Part shown: positions 50,852 to 58,138 of the stretch, piece by piece
How positions within the stretch are numbered: the first letter of the stretch is position 1
Layout: the number at the start of each line of letters is the position of its first letter
Assembly: GCA_963844175.1 (NCBI GenBank)
Contig: CAWJNE010000014.1
Span: forward strand, 1-64,000
DNA length: 64,000 nt
Reading direction: 5' to 3'
DNA from: JALZMG01 sp963844175
Lineage (GTDB): Bacteria > Actinomycetota > Acidimicrobiia > Acidimicrobiales > Ilumatobacteraceae
Notes under the pieces: generated by a model
Database searches by the model: none
What the model was told of the DNA's origin: nothing
Seen by the model: the letters and a program-made list of their open reading frames with translations, nothing else
Made by a program: the position numbers and the translations under genes

Positions 50852-53176
50852 GTGGAGGAGGACCTGGCGACGCTGGAGTCGATCCAGCGGCGCGTCCTGT
50901 GGCTGGCCGTGCGAATTGTCGACCACGCCAACCGCGAACGCCCTCCGGGCGAGATCAAGGTCGGTGGCCACCAGGCGTCGTCGGCGTCGATGGTCGGAAT
51001 CATGACCGCCTTGTGGTTCGCCCACCTGTCGGGAGCCGACAAGGTGGCGGTCAAACCGCACGCCTCGCCCGTGTACCACGCCATCAAGTACCTGACAGGA
51101 GAGCTGGATCGCAGCTACCTCACGCAGCTGCGGGCCCGTGGTGGGTTGCAGTCCTACCCGAGCCGGACCAAGGACCCCGACGTGTTCGACTTCTCGACGG
51201 GCAGCGTCGGCCTCGGGGTGGTGGCGCCGTTGTTCGCCGCCGCCACCCGCCGGTACGTCGAGCTGCATGGCGGGGCGACCACCCCAACCCGCTTCATCGC
51301 CTTGGCGGGCGACGCCGAGCTCGACGAGGGCAACGTGTGGGAGGCGATCACCGAGCCGGCACTGCAAGGGCTGGGGAACGTGATGCTCGTCGTCGACACC
51401 AACCGCCAGAGCCTCGATCGGGTGGTGCCGGACCAGAAGATCAAGAAGCTGATGGAGTTCTTCGCCGGGGCCGGCTGGCACGTCGTCTCGGCGAAGTACG
51501 GGCGACGGCTGCAGGCGGCGTTCGCCGAGCCGGGTGGCGACGCCCTGCGCGCCCACATCGACCAGATGTCGAACGAGGAGTACCAGTCGCTGTTCGCCCA
51601 TCGTGGGCCGGAGTTGCGGCGGCGCTTCCTCAACGGCGCCGATCGCGCCGTGCAGCGCGTGCTCGACGAGCGCGCCGACGATGACGTCGCGCCGCTCGTG
51701 CTCGATCTGGGCGGCCACGACCTCGGGCTGCTGATCGACAGCTACCGCTCCTGCGACCACGTGGCGGACCGGCCCAGCGTCGTCTTCGCCTACACGATCA
51801 AGGGGTGGGGCCTGCCGATGGCGGGTGACCCGCTGAACCACTCGCTGCTGCTCTCTGGCGCCCAGATCGACGAGCTGCGGGCGTCGGTCGGCCTCGACGC
51901 CGGCGACGAGTGGGCCCGGTTCGACCCCGACGGACCCGAGGGGCGGCGTTGCGCGTCAGTCGGTGGCGAGCTGAACAACGTGCCCGTGTCGGCACGACCC
52001 GATCTGGCCATCCCGGTGACGACCGGCGTGGCGACGACCGGTCGAGTCTCCACCCAGGAAGCGTTCGGGCGGATGCTGACCCGCCTGGCCGACATCGCCG
52101 GCGTGGGCGAGCGCATCGTCACCGTCTCGCCGGACGTCAGCGTCTCGACCAACCTCGGTGGGTGGATCAACAAGGTTGGGGTCTTCACCCCGAACGAGCG
52201 CACCGACTACGGCTTCGGCGATGGTGGCGAGCGTCGCCTGCTGCGCTGGCACCAGTCGCCGGCGGGGCGCCACGTCGAGCTCGGCATCAGCGAGATGAAC
52301 CTCTTCCTGCAGCTGCACACGCTGGGGCTCGGCCACGAGCTGCACGACCACCACCTGCTGCCGATCGGCACCGTCTACGACCCGTTCGTCTGTCGCGGGC
52401 TGGACGCCCTGATCTTCGGGCTCTACTCCGGCGCCAGGTTCGTCGTCGTCGGCACCCCGGCCGGCATCACCTTGGCGCCGGAGGGCGGTGCCCACCAGTC
52501 GACGATCACGCCGTCGATCGGCGCCGAGCTGCCAGCACTGACGTATCACGAACCGGCGTACGCCCGAGCCCTCGACTGGCTGCTCTGCGACGGCTTGGCG
52601 GAGCTCGCTGCGCCGGAGGGACGTTCGACCTACCTCCGACTGTCCACCCGGCCACTCGACCAATCACCGTTCACCGCCGCCGTGGAGCGCCGAGGCGAGG
52701 ACGACGTGCGCGCCGCCGTGCTCGCCGGTGCCCACCGCCTCTGGGAGCCCGACCGTCCGGCCGACGTCGTCGTGGTGGCATGCGGTCCGGTCGTCCCCGA
52801 AGCCCTCGCTGCGGCCGCCCGTCTGGAGCAGGAAGGGGTGGCGGCGCTGGTCCTCGACGTCACCAGCCCGGACCGGCTGTACCGCGGCTGGCGCGAGTCA
52901 ACGCAGCAGGCCGCCCGGACGGCGGCCGCATCCGTGCCCGAGCACCACCTCGGCTCGCTGCTGACCCCGCACGAGCGGGCGGCACCGATCGTCACGGTCC
53001 ACGACGCCGCCAGCCACCACCTGGCCTGGCTGGGCTCCGTGTTCGGGACCCGCGTCGTGCCGGTCGGCGTCGACGACTTCGGCCAGTCGGGAAGCATCCC
53101 CGAGCTGTACGCCACGTTCGACCTGCTCCCCGATCAGCTCGTCAACGCCGCCCTTGTCGCCCTCGCCGACCCCTGA
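50852..53176 (+). CDS. AceE/transketolase-like thiamine-diphosphate enzyme
   Basis: The 774-aa product has three transketolase-type domains. The PP-domain (residues ~1-300; GEIKVGGHQASSASMVGIMT, FDFSTGSVGLGVVAPLFAAA) includes the ThDP/Mg motif GDAELDEGNVWEAI followed by VDTNRQSLDRVV. The Pyr-domain (~395-570; TQEAFGRMLTRLADI, HVELGISEMNLFLQLHTLGL) has the activating Glu in ELGISE. The C-terminal domain has DVTSPDRLYRGW. The wording is closest to AceE, the homodimeric pyruvate dehydrogenase E1, but it is about 100 residues shorter and no E2 or E3 gene is near. A 2-oxoacid decarboxylase/dehydrogenase or a divergent transketolase are both possible. GTG 50852 is used; the upstream frame is the antisense of the GT-C gene. 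Confidence 0.82.
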   Translation: MEEDLATLESIQRRVLWLAVRIVDHANRERPPGEIKVGGHQASSASMVGIMTALWFAHLSGADKVAVKPHASPVYHAIKYLTGELDRSYLTQLRARGGLQSYPSRTKDPDVFDFSTGSVGLGVVAPLFAAATRRYVELHGGATTPTRFIALAGDAELDEGNVWEAITEPALQGLGNVMLVVDTNRQSLDRVVPDQKIKKLMEFFAGAGWHVVSAKYGRRLQAAFAEPGGDALRAHIDQMSNEEYQSLFAHRGPELRRRFLNGADRAVQRVLDERADDDVAPLVLDLGGHDLGLLIDSYRSCDHVADRPSVVFAYTIKGWGLPMAGDPLNHSLLLSGAQIDELRASVGLDAGDEWARFDPDGPEGRRCASVGGELNNVPVSARPDLAIPVTTGVATTGRVSTQEAFGRMLTRLADIAGVGERIVTVSPDVSVSTNLGGWINKVGVFTPNERTDYGFGDGGERRLLRWHQSPAGRHVELGISEMNLFLQLHTLGLGHELHDHHLLPIGTVYDPFVCRGLDALIFGLYSGARFVVVGTPAGITLAPEGGAHQSTITPSIGAELPALTYHEPAYARALDWLLCDGLAELAAPEGRSTYLRLSTRPLDQSPFTAAVERRGEDDVRAAVLAGAHRLWEPDRPADVVVVACGPVVPEALAAAARLEQEGVAALVLDVTSPDRLYRGWRESTQQAARTAAASVPEHHLGSLLTPHERAAPIVTVHDAASHHLAWLGSVFGTRVVPVGVDDFGQSGSIPELYATFDLLPDQLVNAALVALADP

Positions 53177-53202
53177 CCTGGGCCACCCGGGTGGAGGACT
53201 GG

Positions 53203-53688
53203 TCAGTCGGCGGTCCGGATCTCGCCCTTGTCGCCCGACTTCGTGGGGTCGCCGGACAGCTTCGCCCGCAGCAGGCCGACGGCGGCGCCGATGCGGCCGC
53301 TCGGCCCATCCCAGTACTCGCCCTGATCGACCTCGAGGTGCAGCACGGCCACGTTCGGATCCTCCTGCCCGTCGAAGTAGATGCCGGCGACGGGGTTCCA
53401 CAAGCGGTCGATCTCCGCGCGGTCCTGGACCACCGTGGCCGCACCGTTCATCGCCGCGTAGGTGTTCTCACGTCCGTCGGCCACCGTCGCGTGGACGACC
53501 GCTGCACCGTCCGCGATCGCACCGACCCAGTCCGTCGACCGGTCGACGAGGAAGCTCAGCCGATCACCATCGACGCCGAGGCACGTCAACGGTCGGGAGG
53601 AGTGCTCGGTGCCGACCATGGTCATCAGCATCACGATCGTGCGGGCATCGACCAGCTCGGACAGCGGCTTGGGGGCGTCGTTGGACAT
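53203..53688 (-). CDS. Pyridoxamine 5'-phosphate oxidase-family/general stress protein 26-like
   Basis: The 161-aa product is a split-barrel flavoprotein of the GSP26 group. LVDARTIVMLMTMVGTEHSS leads to RPLTCLGVDGDRLSFLVDRS, then WVGAIADGAAVVHATVADGR, YAAMNGAATVVQDRAEIDRL and WNPVAGIYFDGQEDPNVAVL. This last is the typical W-P-YF-G--DP pattern. EVDQGEYWDGPSGR and RAKLSGDP close the protein. Homologues bind FMN or FAD, and some are stress-induced. It converges with the E1-like gene, 26 bp apart, where CCACCCGGGTGG is palindromic. Confidence 0.85.
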   Translation of the reverse strand: MSNDAPKPLSELVDARTIVMLMTMVGTEHSSRPLTCLGVDGDRLSFLVDRSTDWVGAIADGAAVVHATVADGRENTYAAMNGAATVVQDRAEIDRLWNPVAGIYFDGQEDPNVAVLHLEVDQGEYWDGPSGRIGAAVGLLRAKLSGDPTKSGDKGEIRTAD

Positions 53689-53821
53689 GCACCCGGCACT
53701 ACCCGGTCAGGGATGCGTGCACGCCTGAGCGCAGCAGATGACGGCAGCCGTTGCCCGGTCGGCGACCGCCGCGCGCAGCGCGAACGGGTCGCGCGTCGGC
53801 GGTCGTCGAACGGAAGGTTGG

Positions 53822-53986
53822 TCAGATGCGGCTGCTGCGGCTGCGGAAGATGCTGTATCCGCCAGGCCCGACCAGGAAGCCGAGCACGATCAGGATGATC
53901 CCGAGGATCACCTTGTCGGTGAACAGGAAGATGATGCCGACGACGACGAGCGCGGCAGCGATGAGCCAAAGGATTGTGGCGGACAA
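53822..53986 (-). CDS. Small two-helix membrane protein
   Basis: The 54-aa product is two hydrophobic helices around a tight turn (ATILWLIAAALVVVGIIFLF, then VILGIILIVLGFLVGPGGYS) and a short Arg/Ser tail IFRSRSSRI. The GPGGYSIF ending recurs in small actinobacterial membrane proteins of unknown role. A longer frame starts at ATG 54010, but the TTG at 53986 has GGGAGG seven bases before it while the upstream ATG has none, so the TTG is preferred. Confidence 0.65.
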   Translation of the reverse strand: MSATILWLIAAALVVVGIIFLFTDKVILGIILIVLGFLVGPGGYSIFRSRSSRI

Positions 53987-54037
53987 GGGGACCTCCCAGT
54001 AGACGAGCACGGGGCGTGTGCCCAGGTGATCGACGGA

Positions 54038-55192
54038 TCAATCCTCCGCTGATCCGTCATCGGTTCCACCGTAGACGGCGATGCCGGACGGTTCGTCGAT
54101 GGTCGGCGTTTGCGCCGCGTCGACCGTCACCCCTCCGTCGACGATCGCCTGCTCGACCACCGCACCGTCCATGATGACGGCATCGTCGAGCACGACGCTG
54201 CCGCCGACGGTGGCGCCAGCTTCCACCCTGACGTTGCGTCCGAGCACGCTGTTGCGGACGGTGCCGGCGACGAGCACACCGGGTGCCAGCAGCGAGCGAT
54301 CGACGATGGCGCCCTCACCGACGCGCGCCGGCCCACCGATCAGGGACCCGGTGAGGAACGGCCACGCCGGATCGTCGAGCGACAGCGGCGCATCGTCGCC
54401 GAGCAGCTCCATGTGTGCACGGTGGTAGGCACCGATGGTGCCGACATCGCGCCAGTAGCCGTCGAGGAAGTGCTCCACGACCACGGCGTCCGCGTCGGCG
54501 ACGAGCTCGGGCAGCAACACGTCCCCGTAGTCGCCGCCTGACCGTTCGTCCGACTCGTCGCCGGCCATGCGCTCCAGCCACTCGAGGAGCGCCGGACCGT
54601 CGAAGCAGAAGACCTCCGTGCACACGCGGTCGCCGGTCGGCTCCTCCGGCTTGTAGTCGAACGCCGTGATCTCTGCGCCGTCCACGGCGACCCACGCGAA
54701 GCGCGAGCCATCCTCGTCCTCGGGCGGGTCCGTGGTGACGACCGTGAGCGTGGCGCCGTGCTGGCGATGCGTGTCGAGCACGTCGCGCAGGTCGAGCCGG
54801 TAGACGTGGTCGGCGCTCATCGTGATCACGACGTCGGGGCCGAACCCGGCCATGGCCGCCCGATTCAGGACGAGCGCGTCGGCGTTGCCGGCGGCCATCG
54901 CGTCGTCGTCGCCGCGACCCTGGAACGGCGGGAGGATCTGCAACCCGCCGTGGGTGCGGTCGAGGTCCCACGGCCGCCCGTTGGCGAGGTGGTCGTTCAG
55001 GGCGTGCGGCTCGTACTGCTCGATCACCCACACGTCGCTCAACCCGCTGTGGGCGACGTTGGACAGCGTGATGTCGATCAGCCGGCACATCCCGCCGAAC
55101 GGCACGGCCGGTTTGGCCAACCGATCGGTGAGCGGCGCCAGCCGACTCCCGGCTCCGCCGGCCAGCACCACGACGAGCACACGCATCCGCAT
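54038..55192 (-). CDS. GlgC-like glucose-1-phosphate adenylyltransferase/sugar nucleotidyltransferase
   Basis: The 384-aa product begins MRMRVLVVVLAGGAGSRLAP, the nucleotide-binding motif, followed by LTDRLAKPAVPFGGMCRLID with the KPAVPFGG substrate block and ITLSNVAHSGLSDVWVIEQY. NADALVLNRAAMAGFGPDVV and VITMSADHVYRLD carry the catalytic Asp, and YWRDVGTIGAYHRAHMELL is the sugar-phosphate site. The C-terminus is a left-handed beta-helix of hexapeptide repeats (ARVGEGAIVDRSLLAPGVLV). It matches GlgC, which makes ADP-glucose for glycogen or maltosyl units; other NDP-sugars are possible. It diverges from the PRC-barrel operon with 88 bp between the starts. Confidence 0.87.
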   Translation of the reverse strand: MRMRVLVVVLAGGAGSRLAPLTDRLAKPAVPFGGMCRLIDITLSNVAHSGLSDVWVIEQYEPHALNDHLANGRPWDLDRTHGGLQILPPFQGRGDDDAMAAGNADALVLNRAAMAGFGPDVVITMSADHVYRLDLRDVLDTHRQHGATLTVVTTDPPEDEDGSRFAWVAVDGAEITAFDYKPEEPTGDRVCTEVFCFDGPALLEWLERMAGDESDERSGGDYGDVLLPELVADADAVVVEHFLDGYWRDVGTIGAYHRAHMELLGDDAPLSLDDPAWPFLTGSLIGGPARVGEGAIVDRSLLAPGVLVAGTVRNSVLGRNVRVEAGATVGGSVVLDDAVIMDGAVVEQAIVDGGVTVDAAQTPTIDEPSGIAVYGGTDDGSAED

Positions 55193-55280
55193 CCGGCGAG
55201 TCTCGCTTGGCCCGTTCCGTTTCTCCGGTTCCCGGATGGGGTACTCGCCGTCCCAGGTTCGGGGACGAGAGGAGACTCCG

Positions 55281-55403
55281 GTGGACGTCGTGTTCTGGAT
55301 CATCCTGGCGGTGATCGTGATCGCCGTCGTCGCAGTGCTGGTGGTGCTGCGCAAACGTCGGGCGGGCGGCGTCGTCGCCGTCGACCAGCGGAGGACGCCG
55401 TGA
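55281..55403 (+). CDS. 40-aa single-span membrane peptide leading the PRC-barrel operon
   Basis: The peptide starts MDVVFWIILAVIVIAVVAVL and then VVLRKRRAGG, one transmembrane helix followed by a basic cytoplasmic tail ending QRRTP. GAGAGGAG precedes the GTG at 55281. Its TGA overlaps the GTG of the first PRC-barrel gene (GTGA, 55400-55403), which strongly supports that it is translated. A role as membrane anchor or partner of the PRC-barrel proteins is inferred from the coupling. It is too short for routine gene calling. Confidence 0.65.
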   Translation: MDVVFWIILAVIVIAVVAVLVVLRKRRAGGVVAVDQRRTP

Positions 55404-55960
55404 AGGCCCTGGTGCGCGGGACCGACCTCGTCGGCCTGCCGATCGTGACGCTGGCCGGCGAGGACATCGCCGAGGTGCGCGACGTGATGTTCGACGCCGA
55501 CGCCGGTCACGTCCTGGGCTTCACGCTGAACAAGCGCGGACGGTTCGCCGGCCGTCTCAAGGACCACCTCCTGCGCCAGCAGATCCGCGCCGTCGGGCCG
55601 CACGCCATCATCGTCGCCACCGAGGTCGAGCTGTCGGCCGATGCTCCGAGCGCGGCGCCCGCCGGCGGCAACGTCCTGGCCGACCGGGTGATGACCGACA
55701 CCGGCATCCAGGTCGGCACGGTGACCGACGTCGTCGTCGACACCGGCGACGGCTCGGTGGTGGGCTACGAGGTCGTTCCGGCCGACGAGCCCGACCAGCG
55801 CAGAGGGCGGCGGTCCTACCTGCCGCTCCCGGAGATCGGCGCGGTCTCCGGCGAGGCGATCATCGTGCCGGCGTCCGCCGTGGACTACGTGGCCACTGAC
55901 CTCGCCGGCTTCGGCGAGGCGGTCGACCGCTACCGAGACCTGCTGCGAGGTGCCTCGTGA
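55400..55960 (+). CDS. PRC-barrel domain protein 1
   Basis: The 186-aa product has two PRC-barrel modules. Residues ~1-80 (VRGTDLVGLPIVTLAGEDIA, EVRDVMFDADAGHVLGFTLN) and ~95-180 (VLADRVMTDTGIQVGTVTDV, VVDTGDGSVVGYEVV) both have the G-x-V-x-D-x-G-x-v-G-f strand pattern seen in RimM and photosynthetic reaction-centre H subunits. Free-standing bacterial PRC proteins are often stress-linked adaptors. It is coupled at both ends by 4-nt GTGA overlaps with the 40-aa peptide and the second PRC gene. Confidence 0.85.
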   Translation: MKALVRGTDLVGLPIVTLAGEDIAEVRDVMFDADAGHVLGFTLNKRGRFAGRLKDHLLRQQIRAVGPHAIIVATEVELSADAPSAAPAGGNVLADRVMTDTGIQVGTVTDVVVDTGDGSVVGYEVVPADEPDQRRGRRSYLPLPEIGAVSGEAIIVPASAVDYVATDLAGFGEAVDRYRDLLRGAS

Positions 55961-56394
55961 ACGTGGACGACCTGCTCGGCAAGCCGGTGCTCGACGTGTC
56001 GACCGCCACGACCGCCGGTCGAATCGACGACATCGTCGTCGACGTCGGCCGCCGCACGGTGCGCGGCCTCGTCGTCGGCAAGAGCGCCAACGGCGGCGCG
56101 TGGTTGGAGTGGTCGGACATCAAGTCGATGGGCGCCGACGCAGTCACGATCGAACGTGTCGACGTCGTGAGGGCGCCACCGAGTGACGTCGGGCCGGGGT
56201 GCCGGCAGGCCAAGGTGCTCGGTGGGCGGGTGCTCACGGACGAGGGCCGGGAGCTCGGCCCGCTCGGGACCATCGACATCGACCCGGACTCCGGGGCGGT
56301 GGAGGCGCTGGTGCTGGCCGATCGGCGCGTCGCCGCCGACCAGCTGATCGGCATCGGCAGCTACGCCACCGTGATCCACGATCCCGACGCCTGA
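55957..56394 (+). CDS. PRC-barrel domain protein 2
   Basis: The 145-aa product again has two PRC-like modules: VDDLLGKPVLDVSTATTAGR with IDDIVVDVGRRTVRGLVVGK, and KVLGGRVLTDEGRELGPLGT with IDIDPDSGAVEALVLADRRV. It starts at GTG 55957, overlapping the previous stop. Being shorter than its neighbour but with the same domain order, it probably arose by duplication. It may form a heteromer with PRC protein 1 and the membrane peptide. A hairpin between it and the M28 peptidase gene ends the operon. Confidence 0.83.
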   Translation: MNVDDLLGKPVLDVSTATTAGRIDDIVVDVGRRTVRGLVVGKSANGGAWLEWSDIKSMGADAVTIERVDVVRAPPSDVGPGCRQAKVLGGRVLTDEGRELGPLGTIDIDPDSGAVEALVLADRRVAADQLIGIGSYATVIHDPDA

Positions 56395-56440
56395 CTCACC
56401 TATCGGGGTGTCTGGCGCGGCGCCGTGAGCGTTGCTGACT

Positions 56441-56476
56441 CGTGGTGGTGGAGCCCCCGCCGGCCCCACCACCACG
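56441..56476. terminator. Bidirectional hairpin between the PRC operon and the M28 gene
   Basis: CGTGGTGGTGG (56441-56451) pairs perfectly with CCACCACCACG (56466-56476) around a C-rich 14-nt loop. It lies 47 bp after one stop and 6 bp before the opposing stop. Confidence 0.65.
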
Positions 56477-56481
56477 TCGTG

Positions 56482-58032
56482 TCAGTCGGCGGTCAGGTTG
56501 AGATCCGGATCCCCCGGCGAGACGGTCCGGAAGTTGCCCTTCCCGGGGAGGCCGTTGATCTCCTCGGTGTTCATCGCGTAGAAGAGCGTGGTGGCGGCGA
56601 TGGCATCGGAGTTGATGTCGAGCGCATCCAGGCTCAGGTTGTCGATGGTGTCGCAGGCCTGGTGGTAGCAGATGTCGTAGGCGACGCCGGCCTCCCCACC
56701 CCAGAGCATCTCTTCCTCCGCCGTCTTGATGCCCTCGGCGCCGGTGAACAGGCCACCGGCCGGGATGTCGTTGAGGATGAAGGCCTGGTAGTCGGAACGA
56801 CCGCTGAACGCCGTCGGCCGGGACGCCACGCCCCGATCGGCGAAGAACTGCTCGAACCGAGCTTCGATGTCGTCGGAGCCGTCGGGCCCGGTCAGCCCGA
56901 AGGCATCGCCGTCACCGTCGTAGACGAACAGGCCGTAGTTCGGTGACGCGACCATGTCGAAGTTGAGGTAGAGGGCGATCGACTCCAGCGACTCGGTGTC
57001 ATTGGCGACGAGGTCGTTGACGTAGAACGTCGACCCGACGAGGCTGGCCTCCTCGGCGCCCCAGAAGGCGAAGCGCACGGTGTTGCGCGGGTTGACCTTG
57101 GCCATCTGCACGGCAGTCTCCAGCAACGCCGCCGAGCCGGAGCCGTTGTCGTTGATGCCGGGGCCCTCGGCGACGGAGTCGAGGTGGGCGCCGGCCATCA
57201 CCACGTTGCTGTCGTCACCGCCCGCCGACTCGGCGAGGACGTTGAACGTGTCGCTCTGGGTGCGTGAGACGTTCGTGAAGATGCGCATCTCCAGGCCGGG
57301 CGTGTTGGCCAGCTCTTCGCCGAGCGCGTAGGTCGTGCCGACCGTCGGGATGCCGCCCGTGTAGCCGTTGCCCATCGTGACGGCGGGGATGCCTTGCCGG
57401 GACGGATCGGCCGTGTTGCCCTGGTTGAAGAAGATCACACCGACAGCTCCGGCGGCGGCGGCGTTCTCGGCCTTGAGCTCGAACGTGCACACGCCGCGCT
57501 GGATCAGGGCGATGTTGCCAATCGGGAACCCGGCGAAGTCCTCGGGCTCGCAGCCGCTGGTCGACGTGTTGCCGAGACCGAGGTCGAGGTCGACCGGCGT
57601 GACGGCGGCGGTGACGTCACCGTCCTCGGTCTGGGCCAAGGCGGCGAAGTCGGTGCCGTCGACGTAGCTCTCCTGCGGGGGTGGCGCGATCCGCTCCAGC
57701 TCCGACTCGCCCAGCTCCTCGAACAGGAAGAACGGGAACTGCTGGATCGTCACCTCGTACCCGGCCGCCTTGAGCGTGTCGGCCACGTACTCGACGGACG
57801 CGTCGTAGCCGGGCGTCCCCGAGGCGCGGGTGCCGCCGTTGTCGTCGGCGATGTCCTGGAACGCCTGCTCGTGACGCATGACGCCGTCGACGGTCACGCA
57901 CTCCGTGAGCTTGGCGATGTTGTTGTTGTTCCGGTTGCACTGCGCGGCCTCGGCCGTTGGCGCGGCCACGCCGACGATGCCGGCGGCACCGATCACGGTG
58001 GCGGCGGCCACCAGTCGTCGAGTTCGTTGCAT
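56482..58032 (-). CDS. Secreted M28 family zinc aminopeptidase with PA domain
   Basis: The 516-aa product has a Sec signal peptide (RRLVAAATVIGAAGIVGVAA, cleavage near PTAEAA). An N-terminal segment (~40-100; FQDIADDNGGTRASGTPGYD) is followed by a PA insert (~120-240; IGNIALIQRGVCTFELKAEN, GVIFFNQGNTADPS). The M28 core has AGAHLDSVAEGPGINDNGSG (first metal His/Asp), FAFWGAEEASLVGS (EE catalytic/metal), LNFDMVASPNY (metal Asp) and YHQACDTIDNL (last His), so all five zinc-site positions are present. It is a typical extracellular aminopeptidase that releases N-terminal amino acids for uptake. GGGGA precedes ATG 58032, the chosen start. It converges with the PRC operon. Confidence 0.92.
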   Translation of the reverse strand: MQRTRRLVAAATVIGAAGIVGVAAPTAEAAQCNRNNNNIAKLTECVTVDGVMRHEQAFQDIADDNGGTRASGTPGYDASVEYVADTLKAAGYEVTIQQFPFFLFEELGESELERIAPPPQESYVDGTDFAALAQTEDGDVTAAVTPVDLDLGLGNTSTSGCEPEDFAGFPIGNIALIQRGVCTFELKAENAAAAGAVGVIFFNQGNTADPSRQGIPAVTMGNGYTGGIPTVGTTYALGEELANTPGLEMRIFTNVSRTQSDTFNVLAESAGGDDSNVVMAGAHLDSVAEGPGINDNGSGSAALLETAVQMAKVNPRNTVRFAFWGAEEASLVGSTFYVNDLVANDTESLESIALYLNFDMVASPNYGLFVYDGDGDAFGLTGPDGSDDIEARFEQFFADRGVASRPTAFSGRSDYQAFILNDIPAGGLFTGAEGIKTAEEEMLWGGEAGVAYDICYHQACDTIDNLSLDALDINSDAIAATTLFYAMNTEEINGLPGKGNFRTVSPGDPDLNLTAD

Positions 58033-58138
58033 GAGTTCCCCTATCTGGTCAGGTTGGGCCCGCGTCGTCATGCAACCGTAACGTTTGTTTCACCCGATGC
58101 CGCACCAGCTCCCGTTCGGACGTGGCCCCAGGCACGTG

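Noticed and set aside
53177..53202. CCACCCGGGTGG palindrome as terminator between convergent genes
   Set aside because: It is a loopless palindrome of 12 bp, too weak to call as a hairpin terminator alone.
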